From Coturnix japonica (lineage: Eukaryota > Chordata > Aves > Galliformes > Phasianidae), in NCBI RefSeq assembly GCF_001577835.2, contig NC_029516.1, positions 82,432,328 to 82,496,327 on the forward strand: a stretch of 64,000 nucleotides of DNA. The letters are read 5' to 3'. Every line of letters starts with the position of its first letter. The first letter of the stretch is position 1. Positions 57,958 to 64,000 of this stretch are shown in pieces. The translations under genes were made by a program, and so were the position numbers. The notes beneath the pieces were generated by a model. It had not been told where the DNA came from and made no database searches. It saw only the letters and a list, made by a program, of their open reading frames with translations.

Positions 57958-58345
57958 TGTAGTGGAAATGCTGAGTTACAGCCTGAAGCACTGACCAAAC
58001 ACCTGGTGAGAAGGCAGAGCCAACCCAGGGGAGCTCAGGTGCAAGGAATGTACCTGAGTGACCAAAAGGGGTGGAGCCGGAATCCACCTTCCCAGACCTT
58101 CTGTGATTCTATGACCTCATTTAAGGGTTGGCAGTGGAGGTAAAGGGTACCTGGGTATCTTGCTGGAAGTCCTTGCCTACTTGAGACCTTCCAAGGGTAA
58201 GCAGCTGCTTTTTTTTTTTTTTTTTTTTTTCCCTCCTTTATTTCTATGTTTTTGCCTGCTGTATTTGGGGTTATTCTCCTTTGCTGTGGCCTAGGATTTT
58301 GCCACCCTGCAATTATTACTGTGCTTTATATCACATTATAACATA
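57958..58345 (+). repeat. Solo LTR-like repeat, family B copy 2, with a tiny CR1-tail insertion
   Basis: TGTAGTGGAAATGCTGAGTT through GTACCTGAGTGACCAAAAGG to a CATTTAAGGG core. TTCTGTGATTCTAT is inserted at about 58102-58116 between two GACC copies. It looks like a CR1 octamer tail with a short target duplication. A T21 run lies at 58210-58231. A solo LTR fossil. Confidence 0.55.
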
Positions 58346-59087
58346 GCAAGTATTTCTGGCTAGCTGTAGGTCATGGCTGGAGGCAGGAGCTTACAAAGCG
58401 TTTGGCACAGGATAACCTATGGAAATAATTCATGGCTGGTGTGTGTTCACATTGCTTGGGTTCCCCAGTCCAGGAAAGAGGTTTCCATGAAGTTTAACAC
58501 ATGCTAAAAGGGAGTCCCTGTGCAGGGACCAGGTCTTGGTAAAGGCAGAGAGAATCTTTGGAAAATGAAGAACAAATGGCAAAACAAAGAGAGGAAAAAA
58601 AACTTTTATTTCATTTTCTTGATTCTGCTAATGAGGATTTGAGATTCTTGGTATAGAAGGGAATAAAAATTGCTCTGAGTGTCTCATTTTGGAAATACTG
58701 AAGAGAAACCTCTTGGCTGCTTAAACAAACAGCTGTGTAGGTTATGTCAAGCCCCTGAGGGGCTTTGGTGCCATGAATCCATATTGGGAAAGGCGCTACC
58801 TGTCCTGTTCAGACTCAGCATCAAGCAGTTACTAGCAGAAATGGGGGCAAGCGATGGAGGTGTGACCTTTTCCAAGGAGTGCGTCAGAGTCTCTGATAAG
58901 ATGAGTAGTACTCTGATGAACATTGACCAACAAGGGCAGTATGTGACTAGGAAAAGTTTGATAGCAGCATCTAATAACAAGAATAACCATGAAATACCAT
59001 GAAATAATGAGTACCACTGCACTTCAAATTGATATGAGGAGGTAGAGTGGGGGGAGGGGTCAGTCATTCTCTCAGTGCTGTTTAATT
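58346..59087. other. Intergenic, nothing recognised
   Basis: Unique sequence with a 107-codon + strand frame (58679-59002) of no recognisable family. Confidence 0.38.
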
Positions 59088-59560
59088 TGTAGTGGTTCCC
59101 TCACTCAAGAAAGGTGTAGAGCTGTTGGAGCAGATCTAGAGGAGGGCATAGAAAATTATCATAGGGGCTGGAGCACCTTTCCTATAGAAAAAGGCTGAGT
59201 TGGGCTTGTTTATCCTGGAGAATAGAAGGCTCTGGGGGGACCTCATTGCAGCCTTCTAGTACTTGAAGGGGGGAGAGTGACTTTTTACATGGTCTGATAG
59301 TGAAAGGACAAGAAGTGATGGCTTTAAAAGGGAAAAATTTAGATTAGATGTTAGAAACTCTCTACTCAGAAGGCAGTGGGGTGCTGGCACAGCTGCCCAG
59401 AGAAGCTGTGGATGCCTCATCAATAGAGGCACTCAAGGTTGGGTTGGATGGGCCTTGAGCAGCCTGAGCAGGTGGGGAGCAGCCCTGCCATGGTTGGGGG
59501 CTGGAACAGGGTGGACTTTAAGTTCCTTCTAATCCAAGCAATTTTGTAGTTCTGTGATAG
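59088..59560 (+). mobile_element. CR1 LINE, 5'-truncated, ORF2 end plus 3' UTR
   Basis: AGGGGCTGGAGCACCTTTCC, GGGGACCTCATTGCAGCCTT, TTTAGATTAGATGTTAGAAA, GGGTTGGATGGGCCTTGAGC, ending at a weak GTTCTGTGATAG tail. The frame is broken, so it is older than the copy at 11798. Confidence 0.88.
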
Positions 59561-61386
59561 TGGAAATAACACAGTGCTACAAGCCTTCACTCATTGCTAT
59601 GTTCTTTTTCTACCCAGAAAAAGAAAATCAAAGCAATAGAAAACTTTAAACAAATAAGTTACCTTCAGAAAGTGGTAGCTTGACATGTTTTAATATAGCT
59701 AATTTTAATCCTGTTAGCTGTACTACTTAAAAATGAATAGGATGCAGAAGGAATATCAGCAAGAGCCATTGTGAATAGCTGCTCTCTTTTCAAGACATGT
59801 TTAAAAAACCTGGAGCACAGTCCCTTTGTGGAATGTACATCTGGAGTGATGGGAGCTGTGGTGAGGATCGTGAGCAGCACAAAAGGTAGGGTCAGGTGTC
59901 TGAGCAGTGCAGAGGGGGGCTGTGAGCGGAGCTGGCAGTCGCTGAGAGTAAGTGGAACAAAGGCAGAAACAGCGAGCAGGAAACCTGCCCTTTGTGTCCC
60001 TTGTGCACCAAGGAAGGCAGGCTTTGCTGCTGCCTCTGTCCTTGGCTCTTTGTCCTAATATGGGAAGCACCAGCTGTGCCAGGCAACCTTCTCTCCAGTC
60101 CCCTGCTCCCACTTGCTCAAGTTGTCCCTTCTGCAGATTGTGCTTGCCCTTCCAGCCTGGATCTCTCTGGAAAATGGGCAAAAATTCAGTTTGGTCAATT
60201 GTTAAGAGGAAAGAAGGTATGTTCTTAGCAGCATTTTTGCTGAAAGACAGGGAAATGGGAAGTGGAAATTAGGCAGGGTAAGTTCTGCTATGAAGAGCTC
60301 TCTCAGCTTATGTTATCAGCAATGACTTTCTTTTGACCACAGCATATTGCTTTAAAGTCATGTACCGTGCGTGCTGGGTTCCTTTTCATGTGGCTAAGCT
60401 CTCAGCGTGAGCAGCTGAACAAGTCTGTGTAGTCTGCAGGAGTGGCTGATTTCCCTGCACAGTAACAAGCCTTTCTGAATGGATGGTGGGCTGTGCAAAG
60501 TGCATGGCAGTGCTGTTCTCTGACCCAGCGTGGCTTAGAGTGGCAGGAGACCATGCCCTGCAGCTTCATGGGGCCTGTCAGAAGCAGAGACCTGCAGAGC
60601 AAAGTTTTCCTTCTGTTTCCCCGTGTGAGGCAAAAACTAAGCATATCTCCCCTTCCTTGTGGACTAGAGGAAGAACACGCTGAATGGGTGCCTCCTTAGG
60701 GAGGTGAGACAGGAATTCCAGCCCATGGATCACTAGTTGTGGCACACTGCTGAGCTGAGGCGGCAGGCCTGGCACAGTGCTCCCTCAGGCACTGCAAAGC
60801 AGCACGAGTGTGCTGTGGCCCTCTGGGAACTGGGGGCAAAGCTGACAGCTTTTGAGCCTGCTGCTGGGGCTCAGTATTTATTAATGGCTCACAAAGATCA
60901 GGGGAAGCAGCAAAGCTGCGAGGTTTGCAGATGGTGTGAAATTATTTAGGGAAGGGTGCCTGGTGGGACCTACCCATGGCAGGTGAGCAGGCAGGTGGAG
61001 CTCGCTGTTGACAACCATGGTGCAGAAGGATTCCTCTGTGCCTTGCCAGGCTTGTGACTGGGTGTGTGGTTGCAGGAGGAGGCTGGGTGTCACTGGACAC
61101 AGCTCAGTGGAAACATCTGCTCAGTCTGCAGCAGCTGTCTCAAGAGGAATTAGAATGGCTGGCTGCCTGAAGAGTGGGATAAAGAAGCAAGGCTGACAAT
61201 ACCACCACTCTGCTGTGTAAGAAAAGCAGGTGAATTACAGACTGGGGCACACTGTGCAAGTAACACTGGTGAAGAAAGCAAAAATGAGCACAGGAAGCGA
61301 TGGTTGTAGAGGGGGCAGAGAACTCTTCTTCCTCCCTCTTGCATAAGGAGGGTTGTGGAGAGATGCTTGAAAAATAAGGATGTCAG
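59561..61386. other. Intergenic, nothing certain
   Basis: No gene recognised. A GAGGTTTGCAGATGGTG word near 60919 hints at a very old CR1 trace, too weak to call. Confidence 0.38.
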
Positions 61387-61765
61387 TTTATAGAATCACA
61401 GGAAAACTTGAGTTGAAAGGAATCTCGTAGCCCATCCAGCCCCCTGCCATGGGCAGGGCTGCCCCCCACCAGCTCAGGCTGCCCAGACCCCATCCAACCT
61501 GGCCTTGAGCTCTTCCAGGAGTGGTCATCCACAGCTTTTCTGGGCAGCTGTGCCAGTGCCTCACTGCCTTCTGAATGAAGAACTTCTTTCATACATCTAA
61601 CTTAATTTTTTCCCCTTCTAGTTTGAAGCCATCACCCCTTGTTCTGTCACTGCACTACTTGGTAAGGTGTCTCTCAGTGTCTTTCTTGTAGGCCCCCTTT
61701 AAGTATTTATAGACTAATATAAGGTCTCCCTGAAGCCTTATCCTGCTAAATAAGTAAAAATCAAA
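61387..61765 (-). mobile_element. CR1 LINE 3' fragment
   Basis: The reverse complement: TATAGAATCACAGGAAAACT, CCATGGGCAGGGCTGCCCCC, GAAGAACTTCTTTCATACAT, AGTTTGAAGCCATCACCCCT and ATAAGGTCTCCCTGAAGCC. Confidence 0.88.
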
Positions 61766-64000
61766 AGGTATTCCTTGACCCTCGTGGAAAAAAAATCCTA
61801 GCAAGAGGGTGGATGCTTTTAAGCAGCCCAACATCAGCATGGGGGTGGTGGTGAGATGACTCAAGGCACTGAGATCTTGGTAGAACTCATGTTGAAACCA
61901 GGAGTTGGTCCAGCTGGTACCAGTGTGCAGCTCCTGAGGTTGCTCTCAGGGCTCCCTGGGTGTTTTCCCTGAGGCAGCTGTTAGTGGTTGTAACCCATCA
62001 TGCAGGAGCCATCACCGCCACAGCTGATGACTGTGATGGGAGGCAGAGGGCTGTGCCATCAAAGCGGCTGATGGAAGGAGGCAGGGAAGACTGGGATTTA
62101 CACCAAAGTGGCTGCTCGCCCTTTCTTCTTTCACCTACCCTTTGGAGGCTGAGCTTCAGTCATCTCTTGCAGCAGGGTGCTGGTGTCTCTGCCCCCGTAC
62201 AAGGGCTGGGCCTCACATAAATCATTCAAGCAAGACAAACCTTTGCCTCTGATATGGTGAGGAAATGTGACCTAGTTAAGCCCAGCCGTTTTTGAGTGTG
62301 ATGAAATGGAAGCGACTTGTGTGTTGCTGAAATTGGACACCAGAAATAGGGCATTAGTTGTGCCGCCAGCCCAGCAGCCACCCAGTGGAGTGTCTGCAGG
62401 CACCCCGCTCATCCCCAGTGCCCCTGCCCCCCGGGTGGGTGATGGGTACCCCTCTCCCAAGCAGCACCATCCATGCTGTGCCATGCATTGTGTGGCTGCA
62501 TGAAATCCAATTAAAGGGTGAAATGAATTTTGGAGTTGCTGCAAGGGGATGGGAAATGCCCATGCACAGAGGAGCAGCAAGGAGCCGGCTCTGGCCTTGT
62601 TTTAAGCCCAGCCTGACTGAAAAGCTGCTGCTACGGCTGCAAGGGAGCTATAAACCCACATGCAATAATGTTACTGCTTTGATGAATACTGTAAAGGCTT
62701 TGAATGCTTTTCCTTTTTTTCCTTCTCCCCCATTTCCTTGCCCCCCCCTTTTTCTTCTTTTCCTTCCCACTGTGGCCACGCACCTTGCAGTCTCCTTTGT
62801 TATAAAATCATTTCTAACCTAAATCCTGCCTCCTCCCCTCTCCCTATTTCTTTTACTGGTCACAGTACATTCATTTGCTGCCTCTTTCCTGGAGGGAAAG
62901 AGTAATGCTCCACCGTTTCAGGAAACAAAGCCTTTCTCCTCTCATCTAGGGAGCACAGGGCAGGTTTATGCCCCTCCAGCACAGCAGTGACCATCAAGGA
63001 GTTCCAGCTTGGGCTGTAAAGTGCCTGATGGAGTGTTTCTCCTGGGGAGGAACTGTCCTTGCAGGGACTGCAGGCTCCTTGAGTATCTGAAGGAAAAAGA
63101 AACTTTTTGGTACTGAAAGTCATTGGTTTGGCATTTTTCTCCCTCAGAAAGAGATTCACTTCTGACAGTTATGCTTGGGGCAGTCCATCTGAAGGCAACG
63201 CTAACATTTCTGACTCTTCAGAGGACTGGAGAGTTGCGTGCATGACAATGGCATGGCCTCAATTTGCTGTTTTGAGAGTGCTGGCTGAGTGGCTGGACTG
63301 GCTGATGCCACAGGTCCCTTCCCAGAAGAAGTCTCTTTGCAATCCCAAGTTTGTCAGTCCATTCCCTGCCTCCCTTCTCCTGGTATGCACTCAGGCTGTG
63401 GAGCTTGCTGCTTCTAGTTATGATTGAAGCCAGCAATGTGGAGGGGTTGAGCAGCAGTTAGGTTCAGAGAAGAGGTCCCTGAAGACTGTGAAAGCTGCAA
63501 GTGCCTTGAAGCGGGAAGGGTCCTCAGGGGAAGGTCACAAGGCACCCATCCTGGCTTTTCTGCATTTTTTCCTTAAATGTCTTTTCGGAGTCACTGATAG
63601 CAATAGCATACTAGGCTGGATGCTCACCTGGTAAAGGGCAGTCATTCTTATGTCCTGCTATTTGGTAGTTTTAGGATTTTGCTCACTCTCCTCCAGTCTC
63701 TCTGGTTGTTTCCCTGCAAGGATGACTCCTTCTCTTTCTCTGCCTTGCTCTTGCCTTATATGATTTTTTGCAGCATTCAGCCCTTGCTTGGCTTTAGCTG
63801 CGGGTGACTCATTCCCTGTGCCTTGCCTTATTCCCACCTCCTAGCTGTCTCTTGGACATCTGCTCTGTGCTGCCTAATTCAAATGTAGCCTGTCTGAAAA
63901 TGAAGCCCTGCTCTGTCCCTCTTTGCAGCAGAACCCATCCTTCCCTGGAGAGATGGGGCCTCTCCAAGGGCACAGCAGGCTTCCCATTGAACAGTGTCAA
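61766..64000. other. Right flank, no gene recognised
   Basis: Unique sequence with a C/T-rich stretch near 62708-62770. Open frames such as 62358-62822 (+) and 62860-63159 (-) have no recognisable domains. No exon of PTGFRN, the gene beyond CD2 in human, was identified. Confidence 0.38.

Noticed and set aside
44766-64000. Search for PTGFRN or another downstream neighbour
   Set aside because: No signal-peptide or Ig exon was recognised. A large first intron or intergenic gap could still hide a non-coding first exon.

Overview
The window reads as nuclear DNA of a galliform bird, most likely chicken. About twenty CR1 LINE fragments carry the avian CR1 3' tail (ATTCTGTG octamers). There is also a deleted mariner copy of the Galluhop type, and several solo LTR-like repeats. 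Genes are sparse, intron-containing and vertebrate in style. No bacterial features, CRISPR arrays, tRNA or rRNA genes were seen.

Two genes can be assembled exon by exon, both on the + strand and head to tail. The first (20062-27893, 6 coding exons, 335 aa) is a CD58-like adhesion receptor of the CD2 family: signal peptide, V-like domain, C2 domain, membrane segment and a long cytoplasmic tail. The second (34383-44259, 5 coding exons, 307 aa) is CD2. Its domains 1 and 2 and its proline-rich tail match mammalian CD2 as I remember it. In mammals CD58 on an antigen-presenting or target cell binds CD2 on T and NK cells. Here the presumed receptor and ligand genes lie about 6.5 kb apart with the same exon plan (61-nt signal exon, every intron in phase 1), as expected for an old tandem duplication. 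IGSF3, which separates them in human, is not seen between them.

Layout: 1-20 kb holds no gene I recognise, only two weak exon candidates (1241-1276 and 4091-4226), CR1 fragments and LTR-like repeats. 20-29 kb is the CD58-like gene with its 3' UTR, into which a CR1 fragment is inserted. 29-34 kb is the intergenic spacer. 34-45 kb is CD2. 45-64 kb is gene-free as far as I can see; it holds CR1 fragments, LTR-like repeats, a 34-base G run, and a stretch near 56.4-57.3 kb that looks like a possible conserved regulatory region.

No wholly new system was found. The observations most worth following are the long tyrosine-free tail of the CD58-like protein, the retained PxxxPR motif in the CD2 tail without PPPGHR repeats, and the additional cysteines in both membrane-distal domains. 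Repeat boundaries were judged by eye and are approximate.
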